Made by a program: the position numbers and the translations under genes | Part shown: positions 45,146 to 53,489 of the stretch, piece by piece | Position numbering within the stretch: the first letter of the stretch is position 1 | How the letters are laid out: each line of letters starts with the position of its first letter | Assembly: GCF_041529975.1 (NCBI RefSeq) | Contig: NZ_CP168030.1 | Span: 2,976,001-3,040,000 of the forward strand | Length of the DNA: 64,000 nt | Origin: Microbacterium maritypicum | Lineage (GTDB): Bacteria > Actinomycetota > Actinomycetes > Actinomycetales > Microbacteriaceae | Reading direction: 5' to 3' | The notes under the pieces: generated by a model | What the model was told of the DNA's origin: nothing | What the model saw: the letters and a program-made list of their open reading frames with translations, nothing else | The model's database searches: none

Positions 45146-46222
45146 TCAGATCCTCCCTCGGACCGGCGTCCGCTCCGCGGTGTCGCCCTCGTCGGGCATC
45201 GTCATCTCCGCGCGCACGCCCAGGAGACGCACCTCCCGCTCAGTGTCGAGGGTCTTGGCAAGCGCGAGGGCGGCCGCCAAGAACTCCTCCGGATCGGTCG
45301 TCGGTGCAGAGAGCTTGCGCCCGAGCGTCTTCGTCTCGAACGGCGCGTACCGCACTTTGAGATGCGCGCGGACGACGGGTCTTCCTTCAGCGGCGCAGTC
45401 GTCGAAGGCCTGAACGGCGAGTTCCCGGACGGCGGCGGTGACCTGCGCGGTCGTCGTGAGGTTCTGCTGGTAGGTCGTCTCACGACTGTGGCTGCGTGCC
45501 ACCCACGGCGTGTCGTCGACGACGCTCGGCCCGAGCCCCGAGCCGAGCCCGTGATACCAGACCCCCATCCGCGGACCGAACTCCGCGACGAGCGCCTGCT
45601 CGTCGGCGTCCGCGAGTTCTCGGACCGTCGTGATCCCGTGCGCGGCCAGTCGCTTCTGCACCTTGGAGCCGACGCCCCACAGGTCACGGGTGGGCTTGTC
45701 GCCCATCACCTCGAACCAGTTCTCCGCCGTCAGCCGGAAGATCCCGCGCGGCTTTCCGAACTCGGTCGCGATCTTGGCACGCACCTTGTTGTCCCCGATG
45801 CCGACGGAGCAGTGCAGCTCAGTCGCGGCCAGCACGGCCGCCTGTGCAGCGGTGGCGATCCGCTCCGGGTCCTCCGTCGTCACACCGAGGAAGCACTCAT
45901 CCCACCCGATGACCTCGAGCACCACGTCGGGCAGCGACCGGAGCGCGGCCATCACCTCGCCGGAGGCGACCGCGTACGTTTCCTGGTCCACGGGCAGGAA
46001 GACGGCGTTCTCCGGGGCTTTGCGTGCCGCGATCTTGAGCGGCATCCCCGAACCGATGCCGTACGCGCGCGCTTCGTAGGATGCGGTCGATACGACGGCA
46101 CGCTCCGTGGGGTCACCGCGTCCGCCCACGATCACCGGGAGCCCGGCGAGCTCCGGTCTGCGCAGCACCTCGACCGCGGCGATGAACTGATCCATGTCCA
46201 CGTGCAGCACCCAGTCGGCCAT
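45146..46222 (-). CDS. Y-family DNA polymerase IV, DinB2 type
   Basis: 358-residue translesion polymerase. N-terminal HVDMDQFIAAVE holds two catalytic Asp (9, 11); the steric-gate position is Ile14 instead of Phe/Tyr. The third acid pair is in EVIGWDECFLGV (Asp108, Glu109). Thumb helix-hairpin-helix (LWGVGSKVQKRLAAHGITTV) and a little-finger domain follow; no clear C-terminal beta-clamp peptide is visible in the Arg-rich tail. Mycobacterial DinB2, also about 358 residues, has Leu14 and readily uses ribonucleotides, so this is probably its counterpart (known from that family; inference here). A weak CACACT lies six bases before the ATG. Confidence 0.88.
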   Translation of the reverse strand: MADWVLHVDMDQFIAAVEVLRRPELAGLPVIVGGRGDPTERAVVSTASYEARAYGIGSGMPLKIAARKAPENAVFLPVDQETYAVASGEVMAALRSLPDVVLEVIGWDECFLGVTTEDPERIATAAQAAVLAATELHCSVGIGDNKVRAKIATEFGKPRGIFRLTAENWFEVMGDKPTRDLWGVGSKVQKRLAAHGITTVRELADADEQALVAEFGPRMGVWYHGLGSGLGPSVVDDTPWVARSHSRETTYQQNLTTTAQVTAAVRELAVQAFDDCAAEGRPVVRAHLKVRYAPFETKTLGRKLSAPTTDPEEFLAAALALAKTLDTEREVRLLGVRAEMTMPDEGDTAERTPVRGRI

Positions 46223-46286
46223 GCAACGAGTGTGGCGGCTGGAAGCGCGCGTGTCACCCCGCTCCGGGCTCCCGGTCGGTCGGCGA

Positions 46287-46679
46287 TCAGCCGATCGCGA
46301 CGCCGATCGCGGTGACGACCACGGCGAGCAGGGGGAGCGTCCCCTGCATCAGTGCGGCACGCGCCTTCGCGCGGTCCGAGAGGATGAGCACCAATGCGGC
46401 GGCGAGCATCATCGCGGTGCCGGCGAACACCAGGGTCAGTCCGACGGTGGCCGAACCGACGATCACGAGGCCGATACCGAGCAGGGTCGTGAGTGCGAGG
46501 AAGAGGTTGTAGAAGCCCTGGTTGAAGGCCAGCTGCTTCATCGTGACGGCATCCGCCTCGCTGGCGACGCCGAAGATCTTCCTCGTCTCCGGCTCGGTCC
46601 ACCGCAGCGACTCGAGCGCGAAGATGAAGACGTGGAACGCAGCGGCGGCTGCGGCGAGGACGAGACCGACGATGAGCAT
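46287..46679 (-). CDS. DUF1304 membrane protein
   Basis: 130 residues, four membrane helices (about 2-20, 50-70, 75-97, 108-128). The N-terminal HVFIFALESLRW and KQLAFNQGFYNLFLAL segments are the DUF1304 signature. Function unknown. CAGAAT ends six bases before the ATG, implying a leaderless message. Located between the CPBP gene and dinB on the same strand, with 64 bases to dinB. Confidence 0.85.
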   Translation of the reverse strand: MLIVGLVLAAAAAAFHVFIFALESLRWTEPETRKIFGVASEADAVTMKQLAFNQGFYNLFLALTTLLGIGLVIVGSATVGLTLVFAGTAMMLAAALVLILSDRAKARAALMQGTLPLLAVVVTAIGVAIG

Positions 46680-46685
46680 GTGCTG

Positions 46686-46691
46686 ATTCTG
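46686..46691 (-). promoter_or_regulatory. -10 element, leaderless DUF1304 gene
   Basis: CAGAAT on the minus strand, six bases before the ATG at 46677-46679. Confidence 0.45.
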
Positions 46692-47582
46692 TCAGACCAG
46701 GAAGATCGGCAGCAGCCCGGGGTTGTGCGCATGCACGAGCACCGCGAACACCACGGCGTCGAACAGCAGGTGCACGGTGACGACGTAGGCGAGCGAATGG
46801 GTGCGCAGGAAGATGTAGCCCTGCAGCAGCGCGAACGGGATCGTCAGCAGCGGACCCCACTCGCGGTACCCCAGCTCCCAGAGGAACGAGACGAACACGA
46901 TCGCCTGCAGCAGGTTCGCGACCAGGTTCGGGAAGTGACGCCGCAGCAGCGCGAACACCGTGCAGATGAAGAACAGCTCGTCCCAGATGCCCACGGCGCC
47001 GACTCCGACGAAGAGCCGGGCGATGAGCTCGGGCGTGTCGACGACGGGCCAGTTCTGGTAGACGCCGCTGGTGATGAAGTAGAAGGGCAGGATCAACCAC
47101 CCCAGGATCAGCACCGCCACCAGCCATCCCCACTGCAGACGACCCCATCGACGGTGCGTGCGCCACGGGAAGCTGATGGCGCGGTCGCGGTAGACGAACC
47201 GGGAGATGACGTAGGGCACCGCGACCGCACCGCCCAGCGCGAGCGTGAAACGCAGCATCGCCAGGTTGTCGAGTTCGGCGGCGAGCGGGATGACGCTGAC
47301 GATCAGCAGGCCGACGGCGATCAGGGAGAGGTCCCTGGTGAGCGAGGGCGGCCGATGCACGCCGATCACCTTCGCGGTCTCCCGCCGTGCACCCATGCTC
47401 ACGACCTGGTCCTCAGCCGGCCGGCCGCGTTCGAGCAGCCAGGCGACCAGGATCCCCAGGGCGAGCAGCGCCCAGCCCAGCCACGGGATCTCCAGCACGA
47501 AGAACGCCGGAGCAGCGGCACAGACGAGTAACGCCGGCACGAAGGCGAGGCGCAGCGTCGTCTCCCGCCGGACCTCGGTCAC
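46692..47582 (-). CDS. CPBP-family (CAAX-protease-like) membrane protein
   Basis: 296 residues with about eight membrane helices. The second half shows the CPBP/Rce1 pattern: motif 1 is GIWDELFFICTVFALLRR, where the first Glu of EExxxR is Asp, motif 2 is FVSFLWELGY, and the third is TVHLLFDAVVF. Homologues include intramembrane proteases and bacteriocin-immunity proteins. The altered glutamate makes activity uncertain. GTG at 47580-47582 overlaps the trmB stop (GTGA), so it is translationally coupled to trmB. Confidence 0.78.
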   Translation of the reverse strand: MTEVRRETTLRLAFVPALLVCAAAPAFFVLEIPWLGWALLALGILVAWLLERGRPAEDQVVSMGARRETAKVIGVHRPPSLTRDLSLIAVGLLIVSVIPLAAELDNLAMLRFTLALGGAVAVPYVISRFVYRDRAISFPWRTHRRWGRLQWGWLVAVLILGWLILPFYFITSGVYQNWPVVDTPELIARLFVGVGAVGIWDELFFICTVFALLRRHFPNLVANLLQAIVFVSFLWELGYREWGPLLTIPFALLQGYIFLRTHSLAYVVTVHLLFDAVVFAVLVHAHNPGLLPIFLV

Positions 47583-48304
47583 GGGCGCGCCCGGCGCCGG
47601 TAGACCAGATCGCGGATGTCGCGCCCCTTCGCGATGCCCTTGCGCTCGAACGCGGTCATCACCCGGCCGTCGAAGCGCTCGGCCCACTCCCCGTCGAACG
47701 CGCGCTCGAACAGCGGTTCGGCGTCGAGCACCTCGCGCATCTGCAGGGCGTAGTCCTCCCAGTCGGTCGCGAGACGCAGCAGGCCGCCGTCTTTCAGCGA
47801 CCTCGCCGCAGTGTCGCCGAATCCCGGCCGCACCAGACGCCGCTTGGTGTGCTTCTTCTTGTGCCACGGGTCGGGGAAGAAGATCCACACCTCGCGTGCC
47901 GCAGCCTCGGGAAGGTACGACGAGAGAACCTCGGGTGCGTTCGCCTCGACGACGCGGACGTTTCGGGCACCCGCCCTGTCGGCATCGAGCATCGTCCGGG
48001 CGAGGCCGGCACGGAAGACCTCGACGGCGAGGAAGTCGTCATCGGGACGGGAGGAGGCCGCCGCGACGATCGCGTGCCCCTGCCCGGAGCCGATCTCCAC
48101 ATAGAGGTCGGCGGCACGGCCGTACTCCGTCGCCGGATCGAGGCGGGCCTCCGGATGCACCGAGGTCCAGGCGACGTCGCGCGGGACGTCGAGCAGGTAG
48201 TGCGGGCCGAGCTCGGTGAAGGCGCGCTCCTGCGCCTCGGACATCCGGCCGCTGCGGCGTACGAACGACACCGGCTCGTCTCGGAAGGTACGGGGTTCGG
48301 GCAT
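47579..48304 (-). CDS. trmB: tRNA (guanine-N7-)-methyltransferase
   Basis: 241-residue SAM enzyme methylating G46 of tRNA. The SAM loop is YVEIGSGQGHAIV (about 69-81); VEANAPEVL, IFFPDPWHKKKHTKRRLV (about 145-162) and TDWEDYA are diagnostic. ATG at 48302-48304; TACCCT ends exactly six bases before it and no ribosome site is present, so the message is probably leaderless. A longer frame to 48463 lies within the DUF3097 gene and is unsupported. Confidence 0.95.
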   Translation of the reverse strand: MPEPRTFRDEPVSFVRRSGRMSEAQERAFTELGPHYLLDVPRDVAWTSVHPEARLDPATEYGRAADLYVEIGSGQGHAIVAAASSRPDDDFLAVEVFRAGLARTMLDADRAGARNVRVVEANAPEVLSSYLPEAAAREVWIFFPDPWHKKKHTKRRLVRPGFGDTAARSLKDGGLLRLATDWEDYALQMREVLDAEPLFERAFDGEWAERFDGRVMTAFERKGIAKGRDIRDLVYRRRARP

Positions 48305-48310
48305 GATTCC

Positions 48311-48316
48311 AGGGTA
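48311..48316 (-). promoter_or_regulatory. -10 element, leaderless trmB
   Basis: TACCCT on the minus strand, six bases (GGAATC) before the trmB ATG. Confidence 0.6.
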
Positions 48317-48357
48317 GTCGTCGGCGCCCCGCGCTCCCTGCGTCCGTCGGGGAGGCG

Positions 48358-49197
48358 TCAGCCCGCCGGGGCCGTGACGAAGTCGATGAGCTCCTCCACA
48401 CGGCCGAGCAGCGCGGGTTCCAGGTCCCGGTAGGTGGTCACCTTCGAGAGGATGTGCTGCCACGCGCGGGCGATGTCGGCCTGTGTCTCATGGGGCCACC
48501 CGAAGGCCCGGCAGATCCCGACCTTCCACTCGATCCCGCGCGGGACCTCCGGCCACTTCGCGATGCCCAGGGCTCGTGGGGTGACGCACTGCCAGACGTC
48601 GATGAAGGGGTGCCCGACGATGCGGAGGTGCCGGCCGTGCGGGCCGCGCGCGATGGCCTGCGCGATCCTGGTCTCCTTGGAACCGGGCACGAGGTGGTCG
48701 ACGAGCACGCCGTATCGGCGGGTGGCGCTGGGCGGCTCGGCGCTCAGCAGATCGTCGAGCAGATCGACGCCCTGCAGGAACTCGACGACCACGCCCTCGA
48801 CGCGCAGATCGGCGCCCCAGACCTTCTCCACCAGCTCGGCATCGTGCCTGCCCTCGACGAGGATGCGACTGGGCAGCGCGACGCGTGCGCGCTGATCCGC
48901 GACGACGAACGATCCGGATGCGGTGCGCCGCGGACCCTGTTCCTTCGCCGCCGGCACGACGAGCCGCACCGGTGCGCCGTCGATGAGGAACCCGCCACCG
49001 AGGGGGAACAGGCGTCGACGGCCGACGCGATCCTCCAGCTCGACGTTGCCGGCCTGCACGCGGGTGACCGCGCCGCAGAAGCCGTCATCGGCGACCTCCA
49101 CGACCAGATCCGCCTCCGCCGCGACCTGCGGCACCTTCTTCGCGCCGCGGTCGCGCCAGCCTGTCGCCAGCACATCCGAACCGTACATGTCGTCCAT
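48358..49197 (-). CDS. DUF3097 family protein
   Basis: 279 residues, actinobacterial DUF3097: starts MDDMYGSDVLATGWR; the middle contains ILVEGRHDAELVEKVWGADLR and GVLVDHLVPGSKET, a TOPRIM-like acidic arrangement (EGRHD then DHLV), and the C-terminal part HPFIDVWQCVTPRALGI. The TOPRIM resemblance is my reading and would imply nucleic-acid or phosphotransfer chemistry; function is unknown. TACCCT (49205-49210) lies seven bases before the ATG. Confidence 0.85.
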   Translation of the reverse strand: MDDMYGSDVLATGWRDRGAKKVPQVAAEADLVVEVADDGFCGAVTRVQAGNVELEDRVGRRRLFPLGGGFLIDGAPVRLVVPAAKEQGPRRTASGSFVVADQRARVALPSRILVEGRHDAELVEKVWGADLRVEGVVVEFLQGVDLLDDLLSAEPPSATRRYGVLVDHLVPGSKETRIAQAIARGPHGRHLRIVGHPFIDVWQCVTPRALGIAKWPEVPRGIEWKVGICRAFGWPHETQADIARAWQHILSKVTTYRDLEPALLGRVEELIDFVTAPAG

Positions 49198-49204
49198 GCC
49201 TTCC

Positions 49205-49210
49205 AGGGTA
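49205..49210 (-). promoter_or_regulatory. -10-like element of the DUF3097 gene
   Basis: TACCCT on the minus strand, seven bases before the ATG at 49195-49197. Confidence 0.45.
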
Positions 49211-49319
49211 TGTGCCTCCGCTGAGGGCGAACGGCGAACCCGCCGCTGGTGCTGTCGCGTGTCGGGCTCTGTGCATAGACTCATGGCATGGGGCTCGGCT
49301 GCCGGTCGGAGGGAACACG

Positions 49320-51362
49320 ATGACGAAACGGTGGCTCACGCTGGCCGCACTCGCGCTGGCCGCCGTGGCAGGAGCGTTCACCGCGTCCGCGGCATCCGCC
49401 ACCGATCCGCTCACCCTCGATTCCGGCTACGTCACCGACCAGGCCGACGTGCTCAGCGCCGATGAAGAAGCCACTGTCGAGGCCCGGCTCGAGGAGCTGA
49501 CCGCCAACTCGAACGCCGATCTGTTCGTCGTGCTGGTGGACGACTTCACCAACCCGAGCGACAACGTGCAGTGGGCCGACACCGTCGCCGACAGCAACAA
49601 CCTCGGCAGCGAGCAGTATCTCCTCGCGATCGCGGTGGACGGCCGCAGCTACTACATCTCGGCGGCGCCCGACGGGCCGGTGAGCTTCGACCAGCTCGAC
49701 GCCATCGAAGACAAGATGGTCCCGCTCGCCGCCGACGGCGACTGGGTCGGGGCGATCACTCTCGCCGCCGATGAGATCCAGGGAGACGGAGGTGCCGGAG
49801 CGCTCCGCGTCACCCTCATCGTCGTCGCGATCATCGTCGCCGCTCTGCTCATCTGGCTCATCGTCGCGCTCGTCCGACGCGCGCGGCGCAAGGCCGAGAT
49901 CCGCCGACGCGGCGCGATGCCGGAGACACCCGACCCCGCTGATCCGTTCTCCACCCTCACCGACGAGCAGGTCGAAACGCAGGCCGGGCTCGCACTCGTG
50001 CAGGCCGATGACGCCATCACCTCGAGCAAGGAAGAGCTCGGCTTCGCGGTCGCGCAGTTCGGCGAGGGCGCCACCGAGGAGTTCACCCGCGTCGTCGACG
50101 CGGCGAAGGCCAAGATCGCTGAGGCCTTCGACCTCAAGCAGAAGCTCGACGACGAGATCGAGGACACGATCCACGACCGTCGGGCCTGGCACATCCGCAT
50201 CATCCGGATCGCCGAAGAGATCGACGATGTGCTCGACGACAACACCGAGGCCTTCGATGCCCTTCGCAAACTCGAGCAGAATGCGCCGCAGGAACTCGAG
50301 AGGGTCCGCGGCGAACGCGCGGCTCTGACCCCGATCCTCGCCGCCGCCGCACCGGCTCTGTCCGCACTGTCGGCGACGTATGACCCGGCAGCCCTGAGCA
50401 CGGTCGCGGACAACCCCGCGCAGGCACAGGAGCGCGCCGACCTGGCCGACCGCTCGATCGAGGCGGCCGCCCAGGCGATCGCGGCCGGCCGATCCGGCGA
50501 AGCCGCCTTCGCGATCCGCACCGCCGAGCAGTCGGTCGCACAGGCCGCCCAGCTCGCCCAAGCGGTCTCGACCTTGGGCGCCGAGCTGGCCGCCATCGAG
50601 ACACAGTCGCAGGCGCTGGTCACGGAACTACAGGCCGACCTCGCCGCGGCACAGCAGCTGCCCGATACGACCGGTGCGATCGCGGCGGCCTCCTCCGCGA
50701 CCGCGCAGCAGCTCCAACTGGCGCAGGCCGACCTCGCCAGCACGAAGCGCAATCCGCAGCGGGTACTCGAGGCGCTGAGCACCGCGAACGCCCAGATCGA
50801 TGCGGCAATCGCCCAGGGCAGAGAAGGCGTCGAGCGCTCGCGCCGCGTGCAGCAGATGCTCGAGCAGACCCTCGCGCAGGCGAATTCCGAGATCCGTGCG
50901 GCGCGCGAGTTCATCGAGACCCGCCGCGGCACGGTCGGCTCGACTGCACGAACCCGGCTCGCCAACGCCGAGGCCAGTCTCACCCAGGCGTTGAACCTGC
51001 GCGCCACCGACCCCGAGGCGTCTCTGGCCGAGGCCAACCGCGCACTCGCCCTCGCCGGCCAGGCCACTTCCGCCGCGCAATCCGACGTCCAGGCGTACAA
51101 CCCGCCCGGGTACGACAGCGGCTGGGGCAGCCCGTTCGGCGGATCCACCTCCTCGTCCGGCGGTTCCGGAATCGGCGGGGACATCCTCGGCGGCATCATC
51201 GGCGGACTCCTCGCCGGCGGTGGCGGCGGGTCGTCCCGTCGAAGCAACAGCAGCGGCTGGCGCTCCTCCGGGGGCGGCGGCTTCCGCAGCTCCGGTTTCG
51301 GCGGCGGGGGATCCCGCGGCGGTGGAGGCCGCAGCGGTCGATCCGGAGGTAGACGCTTCTGA
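49320..51362 (+). CDS. TPM-domain exported protein with coiled-coil and Gly/Ser-rich tail
   Basis: 680 residues. Signal peptide 1-27 (ending TASAASA), TPM domain (about 30-150: DQADVLSADEEATVEARLEEL; DLFVVLVDDF), a membrane helix (about 163-185), then a long cytoplasmic alpha-helical region (about 230-590) rich in Ala/Gln/Glu heptads, and a Gly/Ser/Arg tail. TPM proteins are a thylakoid/YgcG-type phosphatase-like family acting at the membrane. GGAGGG lies six bases before the ATG. The next gene encodes PspA, suggesting a membrane-stress pair. Confidence 0.85.
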   Translation: MTKRWLTLAALALAAVAGAFTASAASATDPLTLDSGYVTDQADVLSADEEATVEARLEELTANSNADLFVVLVDDFTNPSDNVQWADTVADSNNLGSEQYLLAIAVDGRSYYISAAPDGPVSFDQLDAIEDKMVPLAADGDWVGAITLAADEIQGDGGAGALRVTLIVVAIIVAALLIWLIVALVRRARRKAEIRRRGAMPETPDPADPFSTLTDEQVETQAGLALVQADDAITSSKEELGFAVAQFGEGATEEFTRVVDAAKAKIAEAFDLKQKLDDEIEDTIHDRRAWHIRIIRIAEEIDDVLDDNTEAFDALRKLEQNAPQELERVRGERAALTPILAAAAPALSALSATYDPAALSTVADNPAQAQERADLADRSIEAAAQAIAAGRSGEAAFAIRTAEQSVAQAAQLAQAVSTLGAELAAIETQSQALVTELQADLAAAQQLPDTTGAIAAASSATAQQLQLAQADLASTKRNPQRVLEALSTANAQIDAAIAQGREGVERSRRVQQMLEQTLAQANSEIRAAREFIETRRGTVGSTARTRLANAEASLTQALNLRATDPEASLAEANRALALAGQATSAAQSDVQAYNPPGYDSGWGSPFGGSTSSSGGSGIGGDILGGIIGGLLAGGGGGSSRRSNSSGWRSSGGGGFRSSGFGGGGSRGGGGRSGRSGGRRF

Positions 51363-51420
51363 TCCGCCACACAGACATTTACGCCAAGCTCTCGAAGACG
51401 CCCTCTGAAAGGAACCACGC

Positions 51421-52164
51421 ATGACCAAGCAGTCCATCTTCGGACGTATCTCGACCCTCGTCCGCGCGAACATCAACTCCCTCCTGGACTCCGCGGAAGA
51501 CCCGCAGAAGATGATCGACCAGCTCGTTCGCGACTACACGAACAGCATCGCCGACGCCGAGTCCGCGATCGCCGAGACCATCGGCAACCTGCGACTCCTC
51601 GAGCGTGACCACGAGGAAGATGTCCAGGCCGCGACCGAGTGGGGCAACAAGGCCCTCGCCGCCAGCCGCAAGGCCGACGAGATGCGCAAGAGCGGCGACG
51701 CCACCGACGCCGACAAGTTCGACAACCTCGCCAAGATCGCGCTGCAGCGCCAGATCAGCGCCGAGCGCGAGGCGACCGGCGCCGAGCCGCAGATCGCGGC
51801 ACAGACCGAGATCGTCGACAAGCTCAAGAGCGGCCTCAACGGCATGAAGGACAAGCTCGTCGAGCTCAAGAACAAGCGCAGCGAGCTTCTCGCGCGCGCC
51901 AAGGTCGCCGAGGCGCAGACCAAGGTGCAGGACGCAGTGGGCTCGATCAACGTGCTCGACCCCACCAGCGAGCTGGGCCGGTTCGAGGACAAGGTCCGTC
52001 GCCAGGAGGCCATCGCTCAGGGCAAGATCGAGCTCGCGGCGTCCAGCCTCGACGCGCAGTTCGAGAGCCTGGAAGACCTCGGCGAGCTGACCGAGGTCGA
52101 GGCGCGTCTCGCCGAGCTCAAGGCCGGCGGCAGCGCTCCCCGTCAGGCCATCGAAGGCAACTGA
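51421..52164 (+). CDS. PspA/IM30-family protein
   Basis: 247 residues, almost wholly alpha-helical coiled coil. The N-terminus (SIFGRISTLVRANINSLLDS, amphipathic membrane-binding helix 0) and AEDPQKMIDQLVRDY are the family signature, and the C-terminal GELTEVEARLAELK closes the core. PspA binds stressed membranes as ESCRT-III-like rods. GAAAGGAAC precedes the ATG. It lies 58 bases after the TPM gene, and a hairpin follows its stop. Confidence 0.93.
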   Translation: MTKQSIFGRISTLVRANINSLLDSAEDPQKMIDQLVRDYTNSIADAESAIAETIGNLRLLERDHEEDVQAATEWGNKALAASRKADEMRKSGDATDADKFDNLAKIALQRQISAEREATGAEPQIAAQTEIVDKLKSGLNGMKDKLVELKNKRSELLARAKVAEAQTKVQDAVGSINVLDPTSELGRFEDKVRRQEAIAQGKIELAASSLDAQFESLEDLGELTEVEARLAELKAGGSAPRQAIEGN

Positions 52165-52174
52165 CACCACCAGC

Positions 52175-52205
52175 GGGTGTCCCGGGCCGTGCGCCCGGGA
52201 CATCC
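52175..52205 (+). terminator. Hairpin after pspA
   Basis: GGGTGTCCCGGGC (52175-52187) pairs with GCCCGGGACATCC (52193-52205) across a CGTGC loop with one G-U, followed by a pyrimidine run (TCTTCTTCTC). It may end or attenuate transcription before the arginase-family gene. Confidence 0.65.
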
Positions 52206-52229
52206 GCGCTCTTCTTCTCGGAGGCACCC

Positions 52230-53033
52230 ATGGTGCGATTCCTCGTCATCCCGCAGTGGCAGGGTTCCCCCGCACCGCGCGCGATGCTCCTCGTCGACGG
52301 TGCCGCAGCCATCGCCGGAGACCTTCCCCGTGCAGCCACGACCGTGCTGGAGGTGCCGGTCGAGGCGGGTGAATCCCTCGGCACCGGGGTGCGCCGCCTG
52401 AGCGCGCTGCTGCGCACACGCGAGCTCACCCACGGGCACATCGACTCGGATACGGTCGTGATCGGCGGCGACTGCAGCATCACCGTCGCCGCGATCGATG
52501 CACTCCCCGGCGGCACCGACGATCTCGCCGTCGTGTGGTGCGACGCCCACGCCGACCTCCATACGCCCGATACCTCTCCCTCCGGAGCCTTCTCCGGAAT
52601 GGCGTTGCGCGCCCTGCTCGGCGAGGGCGAGGAGCAGCTCGTCCTCTCCCCCGCGATCCGCGCCGACCGGGTGGTAACCGTGGGCGTGCGCAATCTCGAC
52701 GACGCCGAGGTCGCCCCCCTCGAGGGTCTGACGAACCTCTCGGTCGACGACCTCGAACAACCCGATGCGCTGCTCGACGCGGTCAGAGCGACCGGGGCAT
52801 CACGGGTCTGGGTCCACATCGACGTGGATGTGCTCGACCCCTCCGACTTCGCCGGTGTCTCCTCCTCCGTGCCGTTCGGGCTCTCCCCCGCAGCGCTGAG
52901 CACTGCCATCCGCGCGCTGCGCACCGAGATCCCACTGGCCGGCGCGACGATCGCCGGATTCGCCCCGCGAACGCCGGCCGATGCGGTCGACGACCTCGGA
53001 GCACTGCTCCGGTTGGTCGGAGCCGTGGCGTGA
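52230..53033 (+). CDS. Arginase/agmatinase-family (ureohydrolase) enzyme
   Basis: 267 residues with the ureohydrolase metal motifs: GGDCSITVA (about 80-88), DAHADLHTPDTS (about 105-116) and HIDVDVLDPSDF. They supply the Mn ligands His/Asp. The substrate may be arginine, agmatine, guanidinobutyrate or formiminoglutamate and cannot be chosen; the loop after the second motif is short. ATG at 52230 with GGAGG 5 bases upstream. Its stop overlaps the next gene's GTG. Confidence 0.85.
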   Translation: MVRFLVIPQWQGSPAPRAMLLVDGAAAIAGDLPRAATTVLEVPVEAGESLGTGVRRLSALLRTRELTHGHIDSDTVVIGGDCSITVAAIDALPGGTDDLAVVWCDAHADLHTPDTSPSGAFSGMALRALLGEGEEQLVLSPAIRADRVVTVGVRNLDDAEVAPLEGLTNLSVDDLEQPDALLDAVRATGASRVWVHIDVDVLDPSDFAGVSSSVPFGLSPAALSTAIRALRTEIPLAGATIAGFAPRTPADAVDDLGALLRLVGAVA

Positions 53034-53473
53034 ACCCGGCTGCGGACTGGCGTCCTGCCGCCGACGAGGCGCTGGCCCGCGGGCGTCGCCTCGACCGTCG
53101 GATCCCCGCGTTCCTGCTGCGTTCGCCGATCAGTCGCCTCGGCTACGCCTGGGGCACGGCTGTCGGGTGGCTCTGGGGTTCGCTGTGGAGCACCGGCCCC
53201 GTCGAGAGGCGGGCCGGGCTGTGGATCTTCCGGGGCATGCCGAGCTGGACCTTCAACCGTGGGGGCGTGTGCGTCGGCGGGTGCTTCCTCACCGGTGACG
53301 CCCGCCCGAGCGATGCCGTCCTGCGTCACGAGGCCGTGCACAAGGAGCAGTGGCTCCGCTACGGCTTCCTGATGCCGGTGCTGTATCTGTTCGCCGGCCG
53401 GGATCCTCTGCGCAACCGCTTCGAGATCGAGGCGGGGCTGGAAGACGGCAACTACGTGCGCCGGTCGCGCTGA
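53030..53473 (+). CDS. Unknown protein with HExxH motif
   Basis: 147 residues. A central hydrophobic tract (GYAWGTAVGWLWGSLW) and PSWTFNRGGVCVGGCFLTGD with two cysteines four residues apart, then LRHEAVHKEQWLRYG containing HEAVH, a zincin-like HExxH zinc site, and a downstream EIEAGLE glutamate that could be the third ligand. Family not recognised; homologues have been annotated loosely in Actinobacteria. GTG at 53030 overlaps the arginase-family stop, so the two are probably co-translated. Confidence 0.65.
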   Translation: MNPAADWRPAADEALARGRRLDRRIPAFLLRSPISRLGYAWGTAVGWLWGSLWSTGPVERRAGLWIFRGMPSWTFNRGGVCVGGCFLTGDARPSDAVLRHEAVHKEQWLRYGFLMPVLYLFAGRDPLRNRFEIEAGLEDGNYVRRSR

Positions 53474-53489
53474 CGCCGCGCTCGCGTGG

